Assembly (NCBI GenBank): GCA_051745835.1
Contig: JBNJEL010000083.1
Location: 1 to 8,373, forward strand
DNA: 8,373 bases
Direction of reading: 5' to 3'
DNA from: JBNJEL01 sp051745835
GTDB lineage: Bacteria; Bacillota; Halanaerobiia; Halobacteroidales; Acetohalobiaceae
A program made the position numbers and the translations under genes. Of the stretch, positions 1 through 5,629 are shown piece by piece. Numbering within the stretch: position 1 is the first letter of the stretch; every line of letters begins with the position of its first letter. The notes under the pieces were generated by a model. The model was given only the letters and a program-made list of their open reading frames with translations. It was not told the origin of the DNA and searched no databases.

Positions 1-1
1 C

Positions 2-454
2 TTAACGATTAATGTCAATCAATCAGGAGAGCCAATTGAAACATTTTTAACTACAGGCTCCGATGGCGGTTGTCAAGTAATGACAGAAGCAGTGAGCCGC
101 TTGACTAGTATGGCGCTTAGAGCAGGTATTGCTCCCGAAGAGGTAATCGATCAATTACGTTCAACTAGTACCTGTCCTAGCTTTATGTATCAGAAAGGTC
201 AAGGTGATAAGTTAGTCGGTAGAAGCTGTTCGGATGTAGTAGGTAGAGCTTTAGAGGAGATTTTAGAGAGTAATGGTTTCGATAAGTTATCTGAATCAGT
301 AACTAAAAGGAAAGCTGAAGATGATAAAGAGTTAACAGAGTCAAATATAAAAGATAAAGAATTATATCCTGAATGTCCTGAGTGCGGTGAAGAGTTGATC
401 TTTGAACAAGGCTGTAGCAGCTGTAAGAATTGTGGTTACAGTAATTGTGGTTAA
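2..454 (+). CDS. nrdJ: Adenosylcobalamin-dependent (class II) ribonucleotide reductase, C-terminal part
   Basis: This frame is open at the left edge and ends at TAA 452-454, so only the last 150 residues are present; ATG 80 is internal. The protein reduces ribonucleotides to deoxyribonucleotides with adenosylcobalamin as radical generator, in the cytoplasm. The visible part has the family's conserved GSDGGCQ segment, then EAVSRLTSMALRAGI and a TSTCPSF stretch typical of the end of the catalytic barrel. It closes with a cysteine-rich tail of the CPEC...CSSCKNCGYSNCG type. From family knowledge this tail is a zinc-ribbon-like element carrying the cysteines that re-reduce the active site. A charged, lysine- and glutamate-rich linker (about residues 100-118 of the fragment) joins the two parts. 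A hairpin terminator follows directly. Its cofactor need links it to the cobalamin-controlled cbiM at the other end of the window. I am very sure of the family. Confidence 0.95.
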   Translation, partial: LTINVNQSGEPIETFLTTGSDGGCQVMTEAVSRLTSMALRAGIAPEEVIDQLRSTSTCPSFMYQKGQGDKLVGRSCSDVVGRALEEILESNGFDKLSESVTKRKAEDDKELTESNIKDKELYPECPECGEELIFEQGCSSCKNCGYSNCG

Positions 455-471
455 TAATTTAATCAGATAAG

Positions 472-507
472 AAAAGACCTTACTTAAATTAGTAGGGTCT
501 TTTTGCT
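472..507 (+). terminator. Rho-independent terminator after nrdJ, probably bidirectional
   Basis: Bases 472-484 (AAAAGACCTTACT) pair with 491-503 (AGTAGGGTCTTTT) in a 13-bp stem with one G-T wobble and a six-base loop, followed by further T residues to 504. It lies 17 bases after the nrdJ stop. The A-rich left arm gives a T run on the minus strand too, so the hairpin probably also ends the convergent gene at 512. Confidence 0.9.
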
Positions 508-511
508 TTAA

Positions 512-1066
512 TTATGGAATAGAGAAAATAGCTGCTTTTTTTACAAGAAAGAACAGAATACCAATAATTACTAGGGAGAAGAAGATATTTTCTTGCCAAC
601 TACCGGTAGTAATATTAGAGCCGAACTTAAATCTAAATTTGATAGGAAAGAGTAATGGTATTCCAGAAGGGTTAAACATATCAGCAACTAGATGACTAAT
701 ATACCCTAACAGTAAGCTGTAGTATAGACCAGCAGTGATCCAGTTAATTGCTACTAATTTTTTAGTCAAGAAACCAAAGATTAAGATTCCTAAGATACTA
801 TGAGTTAGTCCACGGTGTTTAATTCCTAATAGATTAATTAATTTACTAAGCGGTTTTAAGTGGTGACTAATCTTACTGTTAACGTGATCAATATCCGGAA
901 TTAAAGCACCAATTGTTGCTCCAATATATAGAGTGATTAGGCTTGTCTGTTGGATAATTATTAATGAGTATAGATTTAGATTATTACCAAGATTAAGTAA
1001 TTCAATTGCTTTAATGACAATTAACGCAAATAAGACACCAAAGACTGAATGAGTATGGTGTGAGAT
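512..1066 (-). CDS. YdjM/DUF457-type membrane-bound putative metal-dependent hydrolase, non-AUG start
   Basis: Translating the minus strand upstream of the TTG at 769 gives a frame open to 1072 with clear family motifs. With the AUC at 1066 as start the product is 184 residues. An HHTHS motif is at 3-7, GALIPDIDH at 53-61, KHRGLTHS at 83-90 and GYISHLVADMFNPSG at about 121-135; the His/Asp residues are the presumed metal ligands. Several hydrophobic helices make it an integral membrane protein, as expected for the YdjM family (PF04307). No ATG, GTG or TTG lies between the TGA upstream and residue 100. AGGAGGG at 1079-1073 sits 6 bases before the AUC at 1066, 3 before 1069 and 0 before the AUU at 1072, so 1066 is preferred. 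A consensus promoter lies upstream. Starting at TTG 769 would remove most of the conserved motifs. The biochemical role of the family is poorly known; an early defect or sequencing error cannot be excluded. Confidence 0.8.
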   Translation of the reverse strand: MSHHTHSVFGVLFALIVIKAIELLNLGNNLNLYSLIIIQQTSLITLYIGATIGALIPDIDHVNSKISHHLKPLSKLINLLGIKHRGLTHSILGILIFGFLTKKLVAINWITAGLYYSLLLGYISHLVADMFNPSGIPLLFPIKFRFKFGSNITTGSWQENIFFSLVIIGILFFLVKKAAIFSIP

Positions 1067-1072
1067 GATAAT

Positions 1073-1079
1073 CCCTCCT
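1073..1079 (-). promoter_or_regulatory. Shine-Dalgarno of the YdjM-like gene (decides the start)
   Basis: The minus strand reads AGGAGGG here, a near-perfect match to the anti-SD. With no AUG, GUG or UUG downstream in any useful position, it points to the AUC codon at 1066 (or AUC 1069, AUU 1072). Confidence 0.75.
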
Positions 1080-1121
1080 GTTCAATTAATATTATTTGAT
1101 TTAAGTTATGAATATGTAGTA

Positions 1122-1149
1122 ATTATATAATTTGGTATATTATTTGTCA
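1122..1149 (-). promoter_or_regulatory. Consensus sigma-A promoter of the YdjM-like gene
   Basis: On the minus strand a perfect TTGACA (1149-1144) and a perfect TATAAT (1127-1122) are separated by 16 bases. Transcription would start near 1115, about 35 bases ahead of the Shine-Dalgarno at 1079-1073. This supports a full-length gene starting near 1066. Confidence 0.8.
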
Positions 1150-1211
1150 AATATATGTTCTATTTGCCAACTTAGTTAGTATAATTTTCTATACTAAAAA
1201 CAAGTGACTTC

Positions 1212-1220
1212 TGTTATAAT
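1212..1220 (+). promoter_or_regulatory. Extended -10 promoter of the SleB-like operon
   Basis: TGTTATAAT carries both the TG extension and a perfect -10 hexamer. No good -35 lies 16-18 bases upstream, as is common for extended -10 promoters. The distance to the ATG at 1260 leaves room for a short leader with GGGAGGG as ribosome binding site. The same TCTGTTATAAT string recurs upstream of the gene at 2526. Confidence 0.6.
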
Positions 1221-1259
1221 GATTAGGTAGAAATATGAAATCGGGAGGGCAGATTTATC

Positions 1260-1889
1260 ATGTTGAGTCGAAGAGTAAAAAAATATGCTACATATATATT
1301 AATTATTTCATTGCTCACCCCTTTTTTGACTGGTTTTTTATTGGTGGAACCAGCTTTAGCTGGTGACAATAGTTATCAGTCTATTCTAAAGGGAGCATTG
1401 ATGTTCTTTCTCTTATCTTTTTTAGGGGGAGATGAGGAGACAGAAGTTGCTAATCCTAATCAACCACCTAATCAATCAGAATCAGAAGTGGATTATGTAC
1501 GTTATCAACCGACAGATAAAGAGTTAGATACTTTAGCTAAAGCTATCTATTCTGAAGCACGAGGAGAAAGTTATACAGGACAAGTTGCTGTGGGAGCAGT
1601 AATTTTAAATCGAATAGTTAGTGCTAAGTTTCCTAATACGATTGATGATGTAGTCTATCAGAAAACTAATGGTAGTTATGCTTTTTCAGCTGTTTTAGAT
1701 GGTCAGATTGATCTAACACCTAATGACCAAGCTTATCAAGCAGCTAAAGATGCCTTAAATGGTTGGGATCCTACTCAAGGTGCTTTATATTACTATAATC
1801 CGGTTACTGCTACAGCAGAGTGGATCTTTGATCATACTGTACCAATTAAGCGTATTGGAAGTCATGTCTTTGCTAAAAAACGAGGATAA
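1260..1889 (+). CDS. SleB-type cell wall hydrolase (Hydrolase_2 domain), exported
   Basis: A 209-residue protein predicted to cleave peptidoglycan outside the membrane. Residues 1-34 form a signal peptide (basic start, hydrophobic core, PALA|GD cleavage site). A second hydrophobic stretch (about 43-56) could anchor the mature protein. An Asn/Gln/Glu-rich linker follows to about residue 83. The catalytic domain fills about 88-206, with LAKAIYSEARGE (E99 the expected catalytic acid), GQVAVGAVILNR and a YYYNP-containing segment, all hallmarks of the SleB/CwlJ family, whose characterised members are lytic transglycosylases or cortex-lytic enzymes. Spore SleB carries an N-terminal peptidoglycan-binding domain that is absent here, so a general vegetative or sporulation hydrolase is as likely as a germination enzyme. 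GGGAGGG precedes the ATG at a good distance. The lipoprotein gene follows after 15 bases, so the two are probably cotranscribed. Confidence 0.9.
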   Translation: MLSRRVKKYATYILIISLLTPFLTGFLLVEPALAGDNSYQSILKGALMFFLLSFLGGDEETEVANPNQPPNQSESEVDYVRYQPTDKELDTLAKAIYSEARGESYTGQVAVGAVILNRIVSAKFPNTIDDVVYQKTNGSYAFSAVLDGQIDLTPNDQAYQAAKDALNGWDPTQGALYYYNPVTATAEWIFDHTVPIKRIGSHVFAKKRG

Positions 1890-1904
1890 GGAGAGTGAAG
1901 TTAA

Positions 1905-2441
1905 ATGAGAAGATTAACACTGCTTGCTTTTGTTGTGTTATTATCAATTAGTGTAGTAGGATGTCAAGTAACTGATTTAGATGCTGATGCTACTATCTAT
2001 CAAACAGATCAACAGCTTCAAGGAGAGTGGCACGAAGATAGTTTGCCATCTGAAGATGAGTATCAATTAATTACTGCAAATAACAAAGAACAGTTATTAC
2101 AGCAGTGGCGTAACTATCATAACCGCCCTTACTATTCAGAGATTAAGAAGTTAGATTTAGATGGTAAAGTAGCCTTTTTAGCTTATTTAGGTTCTATGTC
2201 TTCTGGAGGCTACGGAATGCAGATAAATAAGATTTTACAGAAGGATAATAAGATAATTATTAGAGTTAAATATATTAGTCCTGATCCTGAAGAATCTGTA
2301 ACGTCAGTAATTACCTATCCCTATGATTTAGTTGTGGTTGATAGAGATAAACTTGCTCAATTAGATACTACTAATCTTAAGTTAATCATAGTTAATCAAG
2401 ATGGCAATGTTCAACAGGAACAAGCCTCTTTAGTTAATTAG
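1905..2441 (+). CDS. PrcB_C-domain lipoprotein
   Basis: A 178-residue exported lipoprotein. The signal peptide ends in a lipobox, SVVGC, with C20 as the lipid-modified residue. The rest looks like a PrcB_C domain (PF14343). An early segment at about 57-75 reads NNKEQLLQQWRNYHNRPYYS. Next comes a strand DGKVAFLAYLGSMSSGGYGMQI, matching the family's FLG...(T/S)GGY signature. A late TYPYDLVVVDR strand at about 137-147 completes it. The domain is named for the PrcB subunit of a Treponema surface protease complex; in Firmicutes it is mostly found in lipoproteins of unknown role. Start ATG 1905 has AAGGAG upstream, and the gene follows the SleB-like gene by 15 bases, suggesting a shared envelope function. 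I see no terminator after it, so readthrough to 2892 is possible. Domain assignment is by eye. Confidence 0.75.
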   Translation: MRRLTLLAFVVLLSISVVGCQVTDLDADATIYQTDQQLQGEWHEDSLPSEDEYQLITANNKEQLLQQWRNYHNRPYYSEIKKLDLDGKVAFLAYLGSMSSGGYGMQINKILQKDNKIIIRVKYISPDPEESVTSVITYPYDLVVVDRDKLAQLDTTNLKLIIVNQDGNVQQEQASLVN

Positions 2442-2467
2442 CTGCGGGTTTAAATTATAATTAAATC

Positions 2468-2476
2468 TGTTATAAT
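2468..2476 (+). promoter_or_regulatory. Extended -10 promoter of the 118-residue gene
   Basis: TGTTATAAT again combines a TG extension with a perfect -10 hexamer. A TTTAAA at 2449-2454 could serve as a weak -35 at 16 bases. Transcription would start near 2483, ahead of the AAGGGGG ribosome binding site of the gene at 2526. Confidence 0.55.
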
Positions 2477-2525
2477 AAGAGTAAGTTATCATTAACATCG
2501 ATCTTAATAAGGGGGTTAGATTAAG

Positions 2526-2882
2526 ATGAGTAGTGAGTTAAGAGAAGAGTTAACTCCTTATATAGGTGAGGTGTTACATCGACAGAAAGAGTATGATGAA
2601 ATTAAGAATTTAGTTCAAACTCTATCTGATACGAAGGTAGAAGCTTATCTTAATGATAATTCTTCCCGCAGTCAAGGATATAGCGAAGAGTGGTCGGAAG
2701 TTAAAGAGTTAGAGATTAGCAAGAGTGATTATATAGGCTATAAGCTGCAATTAAAGCCCGCTAGTAGAGATCAATTAGAGTTTAGAACGACTACTATGGT
2801 GGTTAAAGAAGAAAAGAATGCAGTTAATCTGATCTTTCCAAGCGAAGAAGTCATTGGTCAGCGTTTAATGATTAAAATTTAG
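2526..2882 (+). CDS. Hypothetical protein, 118 residues, family not recognised
   Basis: I do not recognise this protein. It has no signal peptide and no membrane segment, so it is probably cytoplasmic. The first third (about 1-45) is charged and likely helical. A polar Ser/Asn stretch (about 44-55) follows. The second half alternates hydrophobic and charged residues as expected for beta strands (ELEISKSDYIGYKLQLKP, LEFRTTTMVVKE, NAVNLIFPSEE). The protein is strongly charged, with many Glu and Lys. ATG 2526 is preceded by AAGGGGG at about the right distance, and codon use resembles its neighbours, so it is a real gene. It has its own promoter and an immediate strong terminator, so it appears to be a single-gene transcription unit. 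No function can be given. Confidence 0.8.
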   Translation: MSSELREELTPYIGEVLHRQKEYDEIKNLVQTLSDTKVEAYLNDNSSRSQGYSEEWSEVKELEISKSDYIGYKLQLKPASRDQLEFRTTTMVVKEEKNAVNLIFPSEEVIGQRLMIKI

Positions 2883-2891
2883 AAATGAAAC

Positions 2892-2925
2892 AGCCCCTTT
2901 AACAGTTTGGTTAAAGGGGCTTTTT
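2892..2925 (+). terminator. Strong Rho-independent terminator
   Basis: AGCCCCTTTAAC (2892-2903) pairs perfectly with GTTAAAGGGGCT (2910-2921) around a six-base loop, followed by a run of five T. It ends the gene at 2526-2882 and any readthrough from the SleB-like operon. Confidence 0.95.
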
Positions 2926-3007
2926 GATTAGGTGCAGGAGTTAAATCCAATAATCTAGAATAAGTTATAGAGTATCAGGTTAGATAGCAGAACAGAGGTG
3001 GATGAAA

Positions 3008-3340
3008 ATGAATAAGAAGTTGTTGTTAATAGTTGGTTTATTGGGGTTTATGTTGATTATTAGCGGCTGTCAAGGACGAGGCAGTTTAAGAGTGTTAGTC
3101 TATGACCAGCACGATAATTTAGTTGATGATGTTTATGTGGGAGTTTATACTTCTGATTTTGAGGAAAGGATAGATTTTGCCTATACAATGACAGGTGAAG
3201 CAGAGTTTGCTGGTTTAAAAGAGGGAATTTATGGTATACAATTAGTTACACCACAGAAAGTAACAAAGCGAATGAAGGTTAAGATTGAGAGTCAAAGTCA
3301 AGAGTATGTTAAGGTAACTGTTAATCAGAAGGATAGGTGA
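3008..3340 (+). CDS. Small lipoprotein with a carboxypeptidase-regulatory/transthyretin-like beta-sandwich
   Basis: A 110-residue lipoprotein. The signal peptide ends at the lipobox IISGC, with C21 as the acylated cysteine. After a short QGRG linker the mature part reads SLRVLVYDQHDNLVDDVYVGVY, then GEAEFAGLKEGIYGIQLVTP and terminal strands. This arrangement (strand, 'D..g..v.da.V.v', then 'G.a.f.gL..G.Y.i.') is typical of carboxypeptidase-regulatory-like, Cna_B-like or transthyretin-like sandwiches, which often mediate adhesion or protein contacts. ATG 3002 is also in frame, but GAGGTG at 2995-3000 lies 7 bases before ATG 3008 and only 1 before 3002, so 3008 is chosen. The M48 protease starts 8 bases after its stop, so the two are probably an operon, and the lipoprotein may be a partner or substrate adaptor (inference). 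The domain call rests on strand pattern only. Confidence 0.7.
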   Translation: MNKKLLLIVGLLGFMLIISGCQGRGSLRVLVYDQHDNLVDDVYVGVYTSDFEERIDFAYTMTGEAEFAGLKEGIYGIQLVTPQKVTKRMKVKIESQSQEYVKVTVNQKDR

Positions 3341-3348
3341 TAGATTAG

Positions 3349-4440
3349 ATGTTAAGCAGAAGCAAGAAGATTTTAATCTTATTATTAGTAATTAGTTTTT
3401 TGTTGATGATTAGCTTTTCGGTTAATGCAGTTTCAGATTTAGAGCGAGAAGTAGCTCAAAAGAATTTAGAGACTTACATAAATAAGTATGGAATAGCTGA
3501 GTTGTCTGCTAGACAAGAAAAAGAGATTAAAAATCTTTTTAAACAGTTAGCTAACGCGGCTCAGCAGGATGCACCAAATTTAGAATTTAAGTTACATATC
3601 TTAGATACTAAGCGGGTTAATGCGGTCTATATTGGTGATGGTCATGTGATGCTATTTAAAGGTCTTATTGAGCTAGTAGATAGTAATCAACAGGTAGCAG
3701 CAGTAATCGCGCACGAGTTAGGACACGGGATAAAAGGACATATTCAAGAACAGATTAACTTACAGCAAGGAATTCAGCTAGGTGCTGTACTGATTGATTT
3801 AGTTGGTGATGGTAAGTTAGATCAAAAAGAGCCTGATTTACTTACTCAGCTTGGTTTAAAGTTGATATTAAGTGATTACAGTCGTAGTCAAGAACGAGAA
3901 GCAGATGAATATTCAGTTTTAGTTAGTGCTCGAGCCGGAATTGATCCTAATGCTACGGTAAAATTGATGGAGTCTCTTAACGATAATAAGGAAAGTAGTG
4001 ATTCTAAGTTATTAGAACTGTTTCAAAACCATCCTAATACTACGACTAGGATTGATTATTTATCTGATATGGTTACTCGCATTAAACAGGCTGATAAATT
4101 ATATTATAAACCTACTGTAACTGCCCAGAGGTTGGCTGATGCTCTTTTAGCTAACAAAGAAGAAGCTGTGTATGATACTTATGCTCCTTCGGTTCATCAG
4201 AGATTATCACTAGCGGAGTTTAGTTCTCAAAAACAGTATCAGCAGTTAAGAAGTCAACTTCAACAGTTAGAGCAACAATCTGCGCAGTTACATTATAAAG
4301 CAGAGTTAAGAAATCAAGTTGAAGGTACTGCTCGAGTAGCCTTAGAGTTTAAGAGTGGTAGTGATCGTTTATATTTAGGACTAGATTTAATTAAGAGTAA
4401 TTATGGTTGGCGAGTCTTACGAGTTCCTAAATCTTATTAA
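3349..4440 (+). CDS. Exported M48-family zinc metalloprotease with C-terminal NTF2-like domain
   Basis: A 363-residue protein. Residues 1-27 form a signal peptide (KKILILLLVISF core, VNA cleavage site), so the enzyme acts outside the cytoplasmic membrane. The catalytic zinc site is HELGH (H122, E123, H126), and the third ligand is expected at E182 in SRSQEREAD, the usual M48 SR..E..AD signature. The upstream segment ILDTKRVNAVYIGDGHVMLFKG matches the M48 substrate-groove region. Unlike the BepA type it lacks TPR repeats. Instead, residues about 258-363 look like a small alpha+beta domain of the DUF3887/NTF2-like kind (ADALLANKEEAVYDTYAPSV, later YGWRVLRV). A Gln-rich helix lies at about 289-307. 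The loop between zinc motifs contains an EF-hand-like sequence (residues 150-161). ATG 3349 has AGGTGAT upstream, overlapping the previous gene's stop. Likely role: quality control of exported proteins (inference). The C-terminal domain call is less sure than the protease. Confidence 0.88.
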   Translation: MLSRSKKILILLLVISFLLMISFSVNAVSDLEREVAQKNLETYINKYGIAELSARQEKEIKNLFKQLANAAQQDAPNLEFKLHILDTKRVNAVYIGDGHVMLFKGLIELVDSNQQVAAVIAHELGHGIKGHIQEQINLQQGIQLGAVLIDLVGDGKLDQKEPDLLTQLGLKLILSDYSRSQEREADEYSVLVSARAGIDPNATVKLMESLNDNKESSDSKLLELFQNHPNTTTRIDYLSDMVTRIKQADKLYYKPTVTAQRLADALLANKEEAVYDTYAPSVHQRLSLAEFSSQKQYQQLRSQLQQLEQQSAQLHYKAELRNQVEGTARVALEFKSGSDRLYLGLDLIKSNYGWRVLRVPKSY

Positions 4441-4578
4441 AATACCACTAATAAATTAAGCTAGATATAGAAAATACTATAATTTTAGAATTATCTCTAT
4501 CTAATCTTGATATCATAGTAATAAGTTGGTTTATAGATGATTGACGTGGAAATTATCGTGGAAATGGAGTTGAAGGTT
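4441..4578 (+). promoter_or_regulatory. Upstream region of the flippase-glycosyltransferase operon, candidate promoter
   Basis: A perfect TATAAT at 4479-4484 has only a poor -35 (TTAAGC, 4456-4461) at 17 bases. A second possibility is TTGATA (4507-4512) with TATAGA (4532-4537) at 19 bases. Neither is convincing on its own, but the absence of a terminator after the M48 gene also leaves readthrough possible. GGAG at 4566-4569 is the probable ribosome binding site for the start at 4579. Confidence 0.35.
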
Positions 4579-5625
4579 ATGGATAAGAAGATTAAACATG
4601 GATTATTGTTCTTTTATGCAGTAAGTTTAGTAATCACAGGATTAATCATTTATTTTACTAGTGATCATCATACTTGGCAACAAATTTTAAATTTAAAGTT
4701 AAATTATTTATTTTTAACTTTAGTATTAACGATTATGATGTGGTTATTTGACTTTATGAGATTAAAGGAGTTAGCTAAAGGTATTGGAGAGAATATTTCG
4801 CTATCTTTAGGATTAAAGTTAGTCTGGGCTAATCTGTTTTTAGCAGCTGTAACACCATTTCAAACCGGCGGAGGGCCGATGCAGGTCTATTTAATGTATA
4901 AGAAGAGTCAAATTGATGCGGCTAAAGGTGTTGTTATTACTTCAATGAAGTTTATTATAGCCCTACTGTTTTTTGCAGTTGTGAGTCCAATTATTGTTAT
5001 TTTATATCCAGACTTGTTACCTAAGAATCAATTTAGATACTTATTTTATTATATTATCTTCTTTTTTGTGGTAGTGGGAGTTATTTATCTGTTGACAATT
5101 ATCTTCCCGCGGCGGATTAAGAAGTTATTATATAGAATTATAAATGTTATCGATCGTTTTAGTTTTTGGAATTCAAAGTATACAACTAAGTTATTGAAGT
5201 TTGGATTGAGTAATATTAATGAATTCAATATTGGTTTTAAAGTATACTTAACTAAGAACAGGAAAAACTTATTATTAAGTATTGGTTATACAATGTTATT
5301 TTTATTAGCCCAATTTAGCATACCGGTGCTGTTAATTAAATCATTAGGAATTGAGGTATCGAGTCTGCAGGTTATTTTAAATCAGTTTATCTTAACGACA
5401 CTGATGTATTTTACTCCTACACCGGGCGGCAGCGGTATGGCAGAGGGTGGATTTATGGTGCTTTTCTTACAGTTTGTACCGCGGTATTCGATTGGAATTT
5501 TGATTCTGTTATGGCGTTTCTTTGTAATCTATTTAGGTGTCTTTTTTGGATCATATGTATTTATTAAGCTGCTTGGAGAGGTAACTTTAGGTAAGATAAT
5601 GAATTTAGAGAAGGAAAGGAGTTAA
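4579..5625 (+). CDS. Flippase-like integral membrane protein (LPG synthase TM domain, UPF0104 family)
   Basis: A 348-residue polytopic membrane protein with about eight hydrophobic helices. It carries the two family signatures: TPFQTGGGPMQVYLMYKKS near residues 92-110 and TPTPGGSGMAEGGF near 279-292. These define the lysylphosphatidylglycerol-synthase transmembrane/flippase-like family (PF03706, TIGR00374). The soluble aminoacyl transferase domain of true MprF is absent, so this is the stand-alone membrane form, often encoded next to glycosyltransferases and thought to move or present lipids. The frame is open back to ATG 4537, but no Shine-Dalgarno precedes that codon. ATG 4579 has GGAG 9 bases upstream and begins MDKKIKHG, which suits the family, so I prefer it. 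The stop lies 4 bases before the glycosyltransferase start, indicating translational coupling and a shared glycolipid task. Substrate cannot be read from the sequence. Confidence 0.88.
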   Translation: MDKKIKHGLLFFYAVSLVITGLIIYFTSDHHTWQQILNLKLNYLFLTLVLTIMMWLFDFMRLKELAKGIGENISLSLGLKLVWANLFLAAVTPFQTGGGPMQVYLMYKKSQIDAAKGVVITSMKFIIALLFFAVVSPIIVILYPDLLPKNQFRYLFYYIIFFFVVVGVIYLLTIIFPRRIKKLLYRIINVIDRFSFWNSKYTTKLLKFGLSNINEFNIGFKVYLTKNRKNLLLSIGYTMLFLLAQFSIPVLLIKSLGIEVSSLQVILNQFILTTLMYFTPTPGGSGMAEGGFMVLFLQFVPRYSIGILILLWRFFVIYLGVFFGSYVFIKLLGEVTLGKIMNLEKERS

Positions 5626-5629
5626 AATT

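Noticed and set aside
512..769. Stand-alone 85-residue protein from TTG 769
   Set aside because: The frame continues upstream for about 100 residues with strong family motifs, promoter and Shine-Dalgarno; the TTG is an internal leucine codon.
2926..3000. Promoter for the lipoprotein-M48 operon
   Set aside because: A promoter is expected after the strong terminator, but I found only poor matches (for example TAGAAT at 2956-2961 without a -35), so none is listed.
4480..4495. Palindrome ATAATT-TTAG-AATTAT after the M48 gene
   Set aside because: Six AT pairs and no T run; it overlaps a possible -10 and is expected by chance in such AT-rich DNA.
4537..4578. Longer start of the flippase-like protein at ATG 4537
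   Set aside because: No Shine-Dalgarno upstream, and the extra 14 residues are acidic and unlike family N-termini; ATG 4579 has GGAG in place.
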